Source of the DNA: JBKECF01 sp047974375
GTDB lineage: Bacteria > Bacillota > Clostridia > Lachnospirales > CAMZNU01
NCBI GenBank assembly: GCA_047974375.1
Contig: JBKECF010000052.1
Span: forward strand, 62,001-126,000
Reading direction: 5' to 3'
DNA length: 64,000 bases
This document shows, piece after piece, positions 53,695 to 63,622 of this stretch; within the stretch, counting starts at the first letter, position 1, and every line of letters begins with the position of its first letter. Below the pieces are notes generated by a model. That model made no database searches and was not told the origin of the DNA. It saw only the letters and a program-made list of their open reading frames with translations. Made by a program: the position numbers and the translations under genes.

Positions 53695-55683
53695 ATGGAA
53701 AATAGTTTGTTTAAAATAGAATGTGAATATAGCCCTACTGGAGATCAACCTGTAGCAATTGAGAGTTTGTCTACAGGGTATTTAAATGGAAAAAAATTTC
53801 AAACTCTTCTCGGCGTTACAGGTTCAGGAAAAACATTTACCATGGCTAATGTAATAGAAAAAATACAAAGGCCTACTATAGTTATTGCCCACAATAAAAC
53901 TTTAGCAGCACAACTATATAATGAATTTAAAGAATTTTTTCCAAATAATGCAGTAGAATATTTTGTAAGTTATTACGATTACTATCAACCAGAAGCTTAT
54001 GTGCCTTCCTCTGATACGTACATTGAAAAAGATTCAGCTATAAATGATGAAATAGATAAACTTAGACATAGCGCAACTTTTTCACTACTTGAAAGACGCG
54101 ATGTTATTATTGTGTCTTCAGTGTCATGTATATATGGTCTGGGCGATCCTGACGATTATAAGGAGCAAGTTGTTTCCCTAAGAGTTGGACAAAATAAAGA
54201 TCGTGATGAAGTAATTAAATCTCTTGTATATAGTCAATATAATAGAAATGATATAGATTTTCAGCGTGGTACTTTTCGTGTAAAAGGCGATATATTAGAA
54301 ATTTTTCCATCTCATTTAGATACTAAGATATATAGAGTTGAGTTTTTTGGCGACGAGATTGAGCGTTTAACAGAAGTTGATCCCATAACAGGAACTATAA
54401 TTGGTGATTTAAAGCATATAAGTGTTTTTCCTGCATCACATTATGTAACATCTAAAGAAAAAATGGAGGCTGCTATTACCGGAATTGAAGAAGAGCTTTC
54501 TCACCAGATAAAAAGATTTAAAAGTGAAGAAAAATTATTGGAAGCTCAGCGTATTAAAGAAAGAACTAATTATGATATTGAAATGATGCGTGAAACAGGT
54601 TTTTGTTCTGGTATTGAAAACTATTCAAGGCATATATCTGGTAGACCTATTGGTAGTAGACCTTTTACGCTTTTGGACTTTTTTCCAGATGATTTTTTAA
54701 TTATAGCTGATGAATCCCATGTTACAATTCCGCAAATTGGTGCTATGTATAATGGCGACCGTTCTCGTAAAAATACTTTAGTAGACTTTGGTTTTAGGCT
54801 ACCATCTGCATTAGATAATCGTCCCCTAAAGTTTGAAGAATTTGAGAATTTAATTAGTAAAATTATGTTTGTTTCAGCTACGCCATCAAAATATGAAGGA
54901 GAGCATTCAGAGTATGTTGCTGAACAAATAATTCGTCCTACAGGGTTGCTTGATCCAATTATAGAAATTAAGCCGGCGATAAACCAAGTAGATGACTTAT
55001 TAAATGAAATTAATATTGTTACAAAAAACAAAAGCAAAGTGCTTGTTACTACTCTTACAAAAAAAATGGCTGAGTCTTTAACGAATTACTTACGTGAAGC
55101 AAATGTACGTGTTAGGTACTTGCACTCCGACATTGACACCTTAGAAAGATTAGAAATAATAAAGGAGCTTAGAACTGATGTTTTTGATGTGTTAATAGGT
55201 ATTAATTTATTACGTGAAGGTTTAGATATACCTGAAGTTTCCTTAGTAGCTATACTTGATGCTGATAAAGAGGGCTTCCTTCGTTCTGAAACTTCTCTTA
55301 TTCAAACAGTAGGTAGAGCTGCAAGAAATAGCCGAGGTCGTGTAATTATGTATGCTGATACTATTACTAAATCAATGAGGAAAGCTATAGATGAAACTGA
55401 ACGCAGACGTGCTATTCAAGAAATTTATAATGAAGAACACGGTATTATACCTAAAACCATTGTAAAAAAAGTTCATGAAATTATACGAGCAACTATTACA
55501 TATGAAGAAAGAGAAAAATTAGGATTAGCCAAAGATCCTGAATCAATGAGCGAAAAAGAGTTTATTAAATTGTTAAGAAAGCTTGACAAAGAAATGAGAC
55601 AAGCAGCAATAGAATTACAGTTTGAAAGAGCTGCAAATTTACGTGACGAAATAGTCGAGCTAAAAAGAGCAAGGAGAAAATAA
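53695..55683 (+). CDS. uvrB: Excinuclease ABC subunit B
   Basis: Damage-verifying helicase-like subunit of nucleotide excision repair. Walker A GVTGSGKTFTM (residues about 36-46), beta-hairpin region YYDYYQPEAYVPSSDTYIEKD, DESHVTIPQ, helicase motif VI QTVGRAARN, and a C-terminal UVR motif (EMRQAAIELQFERAANLRDE). ATG 53695 is 6 nt after AAGG and gives 662 aa; an ATG at 53689 lies too near that box. Its stop overlaps the uvrA start. Confidence 0.96.
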   Translation: MENSLFKIECEYSPTGDQPVAIESLSTGYLNGKKFQTLLGVTGSGKTFTMANVIEKIQRPTIVIAHNKTLAAQLYNEFKEFFPNNAVEYFVSYYDYYQPEAYVPSSDTYIEKDSAINDEIDKLRHSATFSLLERRDVIIVSSVSCIYGLGDPDDYKEQVVSLRVGQNKDRDEVIKSLVYSQYNRNDIDFQRGTFRVKGDILEIFPSHLDTKIYRVEFFGDEIERLTEVDPITGTIIGDLKHISVFPASHYVTSKEKMEAAITGIEEELSHQIKRFKSEEKLLEAQRIKERTNYDIEMMRETGFCSGIENYSRHISGRPIGSRPFTLLDFFPDDFLIIADESHVTIPQIGAMYNGDRSRKNTLVDFGFRLPSALDNRPLKFEEFENLISKIMFVSATPSKYEGEHSEYVAEQIIRPTGLLDPIIEIKPAINQVDDLLNEINIVTKNKSKVLVTTLTKKMAESLTNYLREANVRVRYLHSDIDTLERLEIIKELRTDVFDVLIGINLLREGLDIPEVSLVAILDADKEGFLRSETSLIQTVGRAARNSRGRVIMYADTITKSMRKAIDETERRRAIQEIYNEEHGIIPKTIVKKVHEIIRATITYEEREKLGLAKDPESMSEKEFIKLLRKLDKEMRQAAIELQFERAANLRDEIVELKRARRK

Positions 55684-58514
55684 TGGCATTAGATAAAATA
55701 ACTATTAAGGGAGCAAAAGAGAATAATCTAAAAGGCGTTAATCTTGAAATACCAAGAGATAAGTTTATAGTTTTTACAGGTGTGTCTGGTTCTGGTAAAT
55801 CATCCTTAGCCTTTGACACAATCTATGCTGAGGGACAACGACGTTATATGGAATCCTTATCTTCCTATGCGCGCCAATTTCTTGGACGAATGGAAAAACC
55901 AAATGTAGATGTAATAGAAGGATTATCTCCAGCTATTTCCATAGATCAAAAAACAACTAACCATAACCCACGTTCAACAGTTGGTACAGTTACAGAAATT
56001 TATGATTATTTACGTTTATTATTTGCACGTGTAGGCATACCACATTGTCCTAAATGTGGTAAGGAGGTTAGTAGACAGAGTGTAGACCAAATAGTAGATA
56101 GCATTTTAACATTGCCTGAAAAAACAAAATTTCAAGTATTGGCACCTATTGTTAAAAATAGAAAAGGTACTCATACAAAAGTTCTAGAGGACGCAAGAAA
56201 AAAAGGCTATGCCCGAGCACGCGTTAACGGAAGTGTTCATGACTTAAATGATGAATTAAAGTTAAATAAAAATAAAAAACATGATATAGAAATTGTAGTT
56301 GATAGACTAGTAATAAAAGAAGACATTCAAAAAAGACTTTCAGATTCCGTAGAAATAGCTATGGGCTTAGGCGAAGGTTTAATTATGGTTGAAATTATTG
56401 ATGGTGAAACTCTTACATTTAGTACCCACTTCGCTTGTAATGACTGTGATATTAGTATTCCGGAAATTGAGCCGCGTTCATTTTCTTTTAACAATCCTAA
56501 TGGAGCTTGTCCTACTTGTACTGGATTGGGGAATTTACTACTTTTTGATGAGGACTTAGTAATACCAAATAAAAATTTATCTCTTTTAGATGGTGCAGTA
56601 GTAGCACCTGGTTGGAGTTCTATTTCTAAAGAAGGTAGTCCAAGCAATGCTGTATATAAAGCTCTAGCCGAAAAGTATAAATTTGACCTAGAAACACCTT
56701 TTAAAGATTTATCTAAAAAAATTCAACGTATTATACTATATGGCAATGGTGAGGAATATTTAGATATAGAATACTATGGCAGTAGGGGCAATAAAAAAAG
56801 TTTCAGTTGGTTATTTGATGGACTATTAAATAGCTTACTTAGACGATATAAAGAAACCGCTTCGGAAGGTATGAGAAAAGCTTACGAAGAATTTATGCTA
56901 AACAAACCATGCGAGGAGTGTAATGGCAAAAAGCTGCGACAAGAAATTTTAGCAGTTACAATCAACGGTAAGAATATTTCTGAAGTAACAGAACTTTCTA
57001 TAAAAAATATGCACAGCTTTTTTATAAATATAAAGCTCAACGAAAGAGAATTATTTATTGCTGACGAGATTTTAAAAGAAATAAATGCACGTGTTGGGTT
57101 TTTAGTTGATGTTGGTCTCAACTATTTATCTTTATCTAGGGCTACAAGCACTCTTTCTGGAGGAGAATCTCAACGTATACGTCTAGCTACACAAATTGGA
57201 TCAGGTTTAGTTGGTGTAGTTTATATTTTAGATGAACCTAGCATCGGTCTACATCAAAGGGATAATGATAAACTTTTAGGTACTTTAAAAAATTTAAAGG
57301 AACTTGGTAATACACTAATTGTTGTAGAACATGACCATGATACAATGATGGAGGCGGATTATATTGTTGATGTGGGACCAAAAGCAGGTGTACATGGTGG
57401 TGAAATAGTTTTTGCTGGTGAACCTAAAGAGTTGTTAAAGGCAAATACATTAACTGGCGAATATTTAAGTAATCGTATAAAAATAGAAATTCCATTAAAA
57501 AGAAAAAAAATATCTAAAAAATTTATAGAAATAAAAGGTGCATCTGAAAATAATTTGAAAAATATTAATGTAAAGTTACCTATAGGTTTATTTACTTGTG
57601 TAACTGGAGTTTCTGGTTCTGGTAAATCCTCGCTAGTTAACGAAATATTATATAAATATTTAGCAAGGGAATTAAATAGTGCCAAAATACCGGTAGGTAA
57701 TTTTAGTTCAATAAAAGGTGAAGAACATTTAGATAAAATAGTAAATATAGACCAATCGCCTATTGGTAGAACGCCACGTTCTAATCCTGCTACTTACACA
57801 GGTGTTTTTGATTTAATAAGAGATTTATTTACAATGACTGAAGAAGCTAAAATGAGAGGGTATAAAAAGGGTCGTTTCAGCTTTAATGTGAAAGGTGGAC
57901 GTTGTGAATCTTGTAGTGGAGATGGAATAATTAAAATTGAAATGCATTTTCTTCCAGATATATTTGTACCATGTGAAGTTTGTAAAGGAACACGTTATAA
58001 TAGAGAAACTTTAGAGGTAAAATATAAAGACAAAAATATTTCTGATGTATTAAATATGACAGTTGAAGAAGCTCTAACATATTTTGAAAACTTACCACGT
58101 ATACAAAGTAAAATACAAACTTTATACGATGTTGGACTTGGTTATATCAAACTAGGTCAACCCTCTACAACTCTATCAGGCGGAGAAGCCCAAAGAGTTA
58201 AATTAGCTACTGAGTTAAGTAAAAAAGATACAGGCAAAACAATTTATATACTTGATGAACCTACTACAGGACTTCACACCTATGACGTACATAACTTAGT
58301 AAGAATATTACAAAAACTAGGTGAAAATGGAAATACTATTGTAGTAATTGAACATAATTTAGATGTTATTAAAACAGCAGACTATGTTATAGATTTAGGT
58401 CCAGAAGGCGGAGATGGTGGTGGTACAATCATTGCACAAGGAACACCGGAAGACATAGCTAAATGTGATAATTCATATACTGGTAAATATTTAAAAAAAT
58501 TACTTGATGTATAA
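55683..58514 (+). CDS. uvrA: Excinuclease ABC subunit A
   Basis: Damage-recognition ATPase of nucleotide excision repair. Two ABC ATPase modules: Walker A GVSGSGKSSLAFDT (about residue 31) and GVSGSGKSSLVNE (about 642), with signatures LSGGESQR and LSGGEAQR. Zinc-binding cysteine pairs CPKCGK, CNDCDI/CPTC and CESCSGDG/CEVC are present. 943 aa. It starts within the uvrB stop codon (TAATG). Confidence 0.97.
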   Translation: MALDKITIKGAKENNLKGVNLEIPRDKFIVFTGVSGSGKSSLAFDTIYAEGQRRYMESLSSYARQFLGRMEKPNVDVIEGLSPAISIDQKTTNHNPRSTVGTVTEIYDYLRLLFARVGIPHCPKCGKEVSRQSVDQIVDSILTLPEKTKFQVLAPIVKNRKGTHTKVLEDARKKGYARARVNGSVHDLNDELKLNKNKKHDIEIVVDRLVIKEDIQKRLSDSVEIAMGLGEGLIMVEIIDGETLTFSTHFACNDCDISIPEIEPRSFSFNNPNGACPTCTGLGNLLLFDEDLVIPNKNLSLLDGAVVAPGWSSISKEGSPSNAVYKALAEKYKFDLETPFKDLSKKIQRIILYGNGEEYLDIEYYGSRGNKKSFSWLFDGLLNSLLRRYKETASEGMRKAYEEFMLNKPCEECNGKKLRQEILAVTINGKNISEVTELSIKNMHSFFINIKLNERELFIADEILKEINARVGFLVDVGLNYLSLSRATSTLSGGESQRIRLATQIGSGLVGVVYILDEPSIGLHQRDNDKLLGTLKNLKELGNTLIVVEHDHDTMMEADYIVDVGPKAGVHGGEIVFAGEPKELLKANTLTGEYLSNRIKIEIPLKRKKISKKFIEIKGASENNLKNINVKLPIGLFTCVTGVSGSGKSSLVNEILYKYLARELNSAKIPVGNFSSIKGEEHLDKIVNIDQSPIGRTPRSNPATYTGVFDLIRDLFTMTEEAKMRGYKKGRFSFNVKGGRCESCSGDGIIKIEMHFLPDIFVPCEVCKGTRYNRETLEVKYKDKNISDVLNMTVEEALTYFENLPRIQSKIQTLYDVGLGYIKLGQPSTTLSGGEAQRVKLATELSKKDTGKTIYILDEPTTGLHTYDVHNLVRILQKLGENGNTIVVIEHNLDVIKTADYVIDLGPEGGDGGGTIIAQGTPEDIAKCDNSYTGKYLKKLLDV

Positions 58515-58691
58515 ATGTTTTTCAATCATAACTAGCTCAAAGTAATGCATAAATTTCAAAAAAGTATTATATAAGAATTTCAAAATATATTTGGATAAAA
58601 ATTTTGGGTTTACTAACATTACTCATTATGATATACTTGCAAGAAATATGTGTAAATTTTCAATAATTTATACAAACTTAAGGAGGAAATT

Positions 58692-58832
58692 ATGAAGCAT
58701 ATTAAGGTATTAAATACAGCTCTACTTAATCACAAAATTGAAAATGGCGGATGTGGAGAGTGTCAAACGTCTTGCCAATCTGCGTGTAAAACATCATGCA
58801 CAGTAGCGAACCAATCTTGCGAAAAGAACTAA
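58692..58832 (+). CDS. scfA: SCIFF peptide precursor (six cysteines in forty-five)
   Basis: A 46-residue ribosomal peptide: leader MKHIKVLNTALLNHKIENGG, then a Cys-rich core with exactly six Cys (21, 24, 28, 32, 36, 43). It is a member of the SCIFF family, nearly universal in Clostridia, and is modified by a radical-SAM enzyme that makes Cys-Thr thioether links. In the C. thermocellum relative the link is, as I recall, Cys32-Thr37; both residues are present here. Strong RBS AAGGAGGAAATT. It is followed by a terminator hairpin and its maturase. The final function of SCIFF is still unclear. Confidence 0.96.
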   Translation: MKHIKVLNTALLNHKIENGGCGECQTSCQSACKTSCTVANQSCEKN

Positions 58833-58885
58833 TTTATAAAGTTTGCTGGCAATCACAATTGGAGACAAGTTTCCGATTTATATTT

Positions 58886-58926
58886 AAATGTCTTATAAAA
58901 CCAAATAGTTTTATAAGACATTTTCT
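58886..58926 (+). terminator. Terminator between scfA and its maturase gene
   Basis: A perfect 16-bp stem pairs 58886-58901 with 58908-58923 (AAATGTCTTATAAAAC and complement), loop 6 nt, then TTC. It would let peptide mRNA exceed maturase mRNA. Confidence 0.8.
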
Positions 58927-58945
58927 ATGCATGGAAGGTTAAGAA

Positions 58946-60295
58946 ATGATACACAAGTATAAATTAAATAATTTGAATATAGTACTAGATGTAAACAGTG
59001 GTTCAGTATTTTGCGTAGATGAACTTGTTTATAATATACTAGATGACTATGAAAAGGAAATAGATTTTTATAAAAAATATTCAGACTTTTCTTCAGCAGA
59101 TGTGGAGGAAGCTTTAGAAGAGATAAAATATTTAAAAGATAATAGAGTGCTTTTTTCGGAACTAGACTACTCTAAGTTAATGCCTAAAGTTGACAATAGA
59201 GCACCTGTAATTAAAGCGTTGTGCATTCATATTGCACATGACTGTAATCTAAAATGTAAATATTGTTTTGCTGAGGAAGGTGAATATCATGGAAGCCGAT
59301 CTTTTATGACATTTGAAGTCGGTAAAAAAGCTATAGACTTTTTAGTTGAAAATTCCAGTAATCGTATAAATTTAGAAATTGATTTTTTTGGTGGAGAACC
59401 ACTAATGAATTTTGATGTAGTTAAAAGTCTTGTAGAGTATGGTAGGTCTATAGAAAAAGATAAAAACAAAAAATTTAGATTTACGTTAACTACAAATGGA
59501 GTTTTACTAAATGATGAAATAATTGAATATGCTAATAAACATATGCATAATGTTGTATTAAGTTTAGATGGACGCAAAGAGATAAATGATAATATGAGGA
59601 TTACATTAAATAATAAAAGCAGTTATGATGTTATTGTCCCTAAATTTCAGCATTTAGCTAATAGTAGAAATCAAAATAATTACTATGTACGAGGTACATT
59701 TACAAAAAACAACTTAGACTTTAGCAAAGATGTGCTTCACATGGCTGATTTAGGCTTTAAACAAATTTCTGTTGAACCTGTAGTAGCGCCACAAGATGCT
59801 GATTACGCAATAAGCAAAGAAGATTTAAGTAAAATATTTACAGAGTATGAAAATTTGGCTTTTGAAATGTTAAAGAGAAAAGAAGAGAATAAAGAATTCA
59901 ATTTTTTTCACTTTATGATTGATTTAACGGGCGGACCTTGTGCTATAAAAAGAATGGTTGGATGTGGAGCTGGAAGTGAATATCTAGCTGTAACACCAGA
60001 AGGCAACCTATTTCCATGTCACCAATTTGTTGGCGATGATGAATTTAAAATCGGAACAGTTGAGGATGGAATTGTTAATTTTACAAAACGAAAAGATTTC
60101 GAGAATTGTAATGTTTACACAAAAAAGGAATGTGATAATTGCTGGGCAAAATTTTACTGCAGTGGTGGTTGTGCAGCAAATGCTTATGCAAATCATAAAG
60201 ATATACTAGCAACCTATGAAGTAGGATGTGAAATGCAAAAGAAAAGAATTGAATGTGCTATAATGCTTAAATGTTATGAAGAAGGACTGGCATAA
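58946..60295 (+). CDS. scfB: SCIFF radical-SAM maturase
   Basis: Radical S-adenosylmethionine enzyme that forms thioether crosslinks in SCIFF. An N-terminal peptide-binding region (residues 1-90) is followed by CDLKC-type motif CNLKCKYCF (about 99-107) for the SAM [4Fe-4S], FFGGEPLMNF, and a SPASM domain with auxiliary cluster cysteines (CGAGSEYLAVTPEGNLFPC; CDNCWAKFYCSGGC). 449 aa. RBS GGAAGGTTAAGAA. Adjacent to scfA and secDF, the usual clostridial arrangement. Confidence 0.95.
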   Translation: MIHKYKLNNLNIVLDVNSGSVFCVDELVYNILDDYEKEIDFYKKYSDFSSADVEEALEEIKYLKDNRVLFSELDYSKLMPKVDNRAPVIKALCIHIAHDCNLKCKYCFAEEGEYHGSRSFMTFEVGKKAIDFLVENSSNRINLEIDFFGGEPLMNFDVVKSLVEYGRSIEKDKNKKFRFTLTTNGVLLNDEIIEYANKHMHNVVLSLDGRKEINDNMRITLNNKSSYDVIVPKFQHLANSRNQNNYYVRGTFTKNNLDFSKDVLHMADLGFKQISVEPVVAPQDADYAISKEDLSKIFTEYENLAFEMLKRKEENKEFNFFHFMIDLTGGPCAIKRMVGCGAGSEYLAVTPEGNLFPCHQFVGDDEFKIGTVEDGIVNFTKRKDFENCNVYTKKECDNCWAKFYCSGGCAANAYANHKDILATYEVGCEMQKKRIECAIMLKCYEEGLA

Positions 60296-60306
60296 AAGGA
60301 GGAAAT

Positions 60307-61542
60307 ATGCAAAGTAAGAGTAAGTCAATGAGAAAAATTATTTTATTTCTAATACTTGGTATATGTGTGTTAACACTGGATTTTTTAAATATAGCTCAAA
60401 ATCCACTGTCTATTTATCACATAAATCAAGGCTTAGATCTAAAAGGTGGAGTAACAATTATTTATGAAGCTGACCTAGAAAATCCAACAAGCGATGATAT
60501 GAGTGCGGCTCTTTCCCTTATGAGAAGAAGACTTGATGATCAAGGTTATACAGAAGCGGATGTTTTTCTTGTTGGTGATAGACGTATACAAGTTGATATT
60601 CCGGGTGTTGAAAACTCAGAAGAGGCAATTGCCACAATTGGTGCGACTGCACAGCTTATGTTTTTAGATGAAAGTTTTCAAGTTTTGTTAACTGGTAGCG
60701 ATGTTGCAAATGCAGGAAAAAGCGTTAATGGCCAAACGGGCCAAATAGACATTTCCCTTGAGTTCACAAAAGAGGGTGGTGAAAAATTTGCCAAGGCGAC
60801 AGCTGAAAATATAGGCAAAGCAATTTACATTGTTTTAGATGATACTATGCTAAGTAATGCAACGGTTAATGAAGCAATACCAAATGGTAAAGCTGTTATA
60901 TCTGGGGACTTCACTGCACAAGAGGCTGAAAATATAGCATCACTTATTCGCTCAGGCTCATTGCCTTTTGCTTTAAATACTATTAGCGTTGAAAATAAAG
61001 GTGCAAAACTAGGTGCAGAAGCCTTAACAACAAGTGTTTTTGCCGGAGCAATTGGTATTGCCCTAGTACTACTATTCATGTTGCTAGTATATAAAACTTT
61101 TGGTTTAGTAGCAGATATAGCTTTATTGATTTACATCGGAGTAGACTTATTATTACTAAATGTATTTAATATAACACTTACTTTACCGGGCATAGCTGGT
61201 ATTATACTGTCTGTTGGTATGGCTGTAGATGCGAACGTAATAATTTTCGAAAGGATTAAAGAGGAACTGGTTAGTGGTAAAACATTAAGATTTTCTATAA
61301 AATCTGGTTTTGAACGTGCTTCTTCTGCAATTATCGATGGTAATATAACTACATTAATTGCAGCTGTTGTACTACTTTTATTAGGTACAGGTACAATTAA
61401 GGGATTTGCCACAACTCTAAGTATTGGTATTATTTTGTCAATGTTTACAGCGCTAGTTATTACAAGAATTCTTTTAAATTCATTGATCGGTATGGGAATG
61501 ACAGATAAAAAGTTTTACGGAATTAAAGAGGAGGTAAAATAA
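60307..61542 (+). CDS. secD: Protein translocase subunit SecD
   Basis: Membrane partner of SecYEG that uses proton motive force to complete export. N-terminal helix (residues about 9-28), extracytoplasmic P1-like region with HINQGLDLKGGVTIIYEADL (DLKGG motif), then five helices including LPGIAGIILSVGMAVDANVIIFERIKEE (in parts LPGIAGIILSVGMAVDANV, IIFERIKEE). 411 aa. RBS AAGGAGGAAAT. The stop overlaps the secF start by one base. Confidence 0.95.
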   Translation: MQSKSKSMRKIILFLILGICVLTLDFLNIAQNPLSIYHINQGLDLKGGVTIIYEADLENPTSDDMSAALSLMRRRLDDQGYTEADVFLVGDRRIQVDIPGVENSEEAIATIGATAQLMFLDESFQVLLTGSDVANAGKSVNGQTGQIDISLEFTKEGGEKFAKATAENIGKAIYIVLDDTMLSNATVNEAIPNGKAVISGDFTAQEAENIASLIRSGSLPFALNTISVENKGAKLGAEALTTSVFAGAIGIALVLLFMLLVYKTFGLVADIALLIYIGVDLLLLNVFNITLTLPGIAGIILSVGMAVDANVIIFERIKEELVSGKTLRFSIKSGFERASSAIIDGNITTLIAAVVLLLLGTGTIKGFATTLSIGIILSMFTALVITRILLNSLIGMGMTDKKFYGIKEEVK

Positions 61543-62744
61543 TGAAAATTATAAGACATAGAAAGAAGTTTTTTATTGCCTCTTTAGGTATAATAATTAT
61601 TGGTATTGTAGTTATGTTAGCCAATTTAGCTAGGGGTGTTGGTTTATTTAATTATGATGTTGAATTTGCTGGAGGGGTGTCTATTACTTTGGATGTGGGT
61701 CAAGACTTTGAAGTGACCGACATCGAAAAAATAATTGCTGATACAACTGAGGATACTAGTCCTCAAATTCAGAAAATTATATCAGAGCCAAGTGATGAAT
61801 ATCTTAAATACTTAGAAAATCCAGAAGCTTTTATAGTTGAAGAAGAACCTACGGAAGAAATAGCAAATGAAGAAGCAGCTAATGAAACAACAGATGAATC
61901 GACTGAAGAAGTAGTTGACGAAACTCAAGATAATAGTTCAATTCCTAGTGAAGAACCTTCAGAGGAGGTAACTGAAAATACAGATGCGATAGAAACCGAG
62001 GCAACTGTAGATGAAAGTGGAGCAGTAGAAATAGATCCAACAGCAACAGAAGAAGAGGCTAAACCTAAAATCGTAAAACCTGTTTCTCCATATCGTGTAT
62101 CTATTAAAATAAAGGAAATAGATAATGAAAAAAGGCAGGCTTTAGTTGCTGGCTTAACAGAAAAATATGAATTAACTTCTAATGATATAGAAATGTCATA
62201 TGTTAGTGGCACAATAAGTTCCGAAATGAGAACAAGTGCGGCTCTTGCAATGATATTAGCCAGTGTTCTAATGTTACTTTATGTTTCATTTAGATTTAGT
62301 GATTTATCTATGGGTGCTAGTGCAATCATTGCCTTAGTACATGATGCTATTATGGTAATACTTGTATATGGCATATTTAGATTACCATTAAACTATTACT
62401 TTATTGTTGCTGTGCTTACTATTCTTGGTTATTCCATTAACTCAACAATAGTTATATTTGATAGAGTACGTGAGAATAAAGGATTAAAGAAACTTGGGCA
62501 AGATGAATTGATTGATTTAAGTGTGTCACAATCATTAAGACGTTCATTGTTTACGTCTATAACTACTTTACTTCCTATTATTTGCTTGCTTATATTTGGT
62601 GTTACGTCCATAAGAGAGTTTGCTATACCTTTGGCAGTTGGTATTTTAGTCGGTACTTATTCATCAGTATGTTTATCTGGTTCAATATGGTATACCATTA
62701 GTGAAGCAAAAAAGAAAAAAAGAAATACAACAAAAAAGAAATAA
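61542..62744 (+). CDS. secF: Protein translocase subunit SecF with acidic insertion
   Basis: Partner of SecD. N-terminal helix (residues about 12-32) and FNYDVEFAGGVSITLDVG, then an unusual Glu/Thr/Ser-rich acidic linker (residues about 95-180), then the SecF membrane domain (DLSMGASAIIALVHDAIMV; LGYSINSTIVIFDRVREN). The linker makes it about 400 aa against about 300 for ordinary SecF. RBS AGAGGAGGTAAAATA. Confidence 0.94.
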   Translation: MKIIRHRKKFFIASLGIIIIGIVVMLANLARGVGLFNYDVEFAGGVSITLDVGQDFEVTDIEKIIADTTEDTSPQIQKIISEPSDEYLKYLENPEAFIVEEEPTEEIANEEAANETTDESTEEVVDETQDNSSIPSEEPSEEVTENTDAIETEATVDESGAVEIDPTATEEEAKPKIVKPVSPYRVSIKIKEIDNEKRQALVAGLTEKYELTSNDIEMSYVSGTISSEMRTSAALAMILASVLMLLYVSFRFSDLSMGASAIIALVHDAIMVILVYGIFRLPLNYYFIVAVLTILGYSINSTIVIFDRVRENKGLKKLGQDELIDLSVSQSLRRSLFTSITTLLPIICLLIFGVTSIREFAIPLAVGILVGTYSSVCLSGSIWYTISEAKKKKRNTTKKK

Positions 62745-62776
62745 TTCTACTAAAAGTGGTTAGTATATTAAATATC

Positions 62777-62826
62777 AGCTATAATAATTTACATTGGTAC
62801 ACGGTAAATTATTATAGCTATTTTTT
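62777..62826 (+). terminator. Terminator of scfB-secDF
   Basis: A perfect 16-bp stem pairs 62777-62792 with 62804-62819 (AGCTATAATAATTTAC and complement), followed by ATTTTTTG. Confidence 0.88.
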
Positions 62827-62839
62827 GTAAAGGTGAATT

Positions 62840-63547
62840 ATGAAAAAAGAAAGTGATATGTATATTCCTGTAAAGAAATATTTTCAAAAGCAAGGTTACG
62901 AAATTCACGGAGAAGTTTTGGATTGTGATATGACGGCTACAAAAGATGATGAACTTATTATTATAGAATTTAAATTAAGTTTTAATGTTACTCTAATATT
63001 TCAAGGTATAGATAGACAAAAATATACAAATCTAGTTTACTTATGTATACCGAAGCCAGAAGGGAAAAGACTAGTTGGTTATAGAAAGTTACAAAAAATA
63101 AAAAAAGTCTGTACACCATTAGGATTTGGTCTAATTACTTATGATGTTAAAAATAAAGAAATAATTGTACACAATAAACCGAATTTTAAAGAGCCTACAA
63201 AAAAATTTTACTTCGATAAAATTATGAAAGAAATTAATGGTAGAACAATGGATTTAAATACTGGTGGAACAACTGGAGTTAAAATAAACACTGCTTATAA
63301 AGAATTAAGATTTACCTTGATCTTTCTACTGGAAAGAGATGGTATGTCTACAGCGAAAGTATTACGGAATAAGTACGACTTACCTAATAACACCTATAGA
63401 GTGCTTAGGAATAATATTGGTGAATTTTTTACTAAGGAAAGTGAACGAGGTTATTTTAGCGTTAGTAAAATCGGAAAAAATGAATTAAGAAAAAGTGAAA
63501 ATAAAACATTATATGAAATTATTAAGGAAAAGTATAGTTTTAAGTAA
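62840..63547 (+). CDS. DUF2161-type putative PD-(D/E)XK nuclease-fold protein
   Basis: A 235-aa cytosolic protein. The N-terminal half has a nuclease-like core: YFQKQGYEIHGEVLDCDMTA, then LIIIEFKLSF (E-x-K) and LIFQGIDRQKY, the pattern of the DUF2161 family. The C-terminal third (STAKVLRNKYDLPNNTYRVLRNN) looks like a helix-turn-helix. It could be a DNA-binding or DNA-cleaving factor, but no activity is known to me. RBS AAAGGTGAATT directly after the secF terminator. Confidence 0.72.
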   Translation: MKKESDMYIPVKKYFQKQGYEIHGEVLDCDMTATKDDELIIIEFKLSFNVTLIFQGIDRQKYTNLVYLCIPKPEGKRLVGYRKLQKIKKVCTPLGFGLITYDVKNKEIIVHNKPNFKEPTKKFYFDKIMKEINGRTMDLNTGGTTGVKINTAYKELRFTLIFLLERDGMSTAKVLRNKYDLPNNTYRVLRNNIGEFFTKESERGYFSVSKIGKNELRKSENKTLYEIIKEKYSFK

Positions 63548-63622
63548 GTTTTTATTGTAAGATATAGAGAAGTCCATAGATTTCGTATGGATATGAATTT
63601 TTTTTATAAGGAGATTAAAATT

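Noticed and set aside
61925..62212. Antisense ORF within secF
   Set aside because: It arises from the Glu/Thr-rich codons of the acidic insertion and has no start signal.
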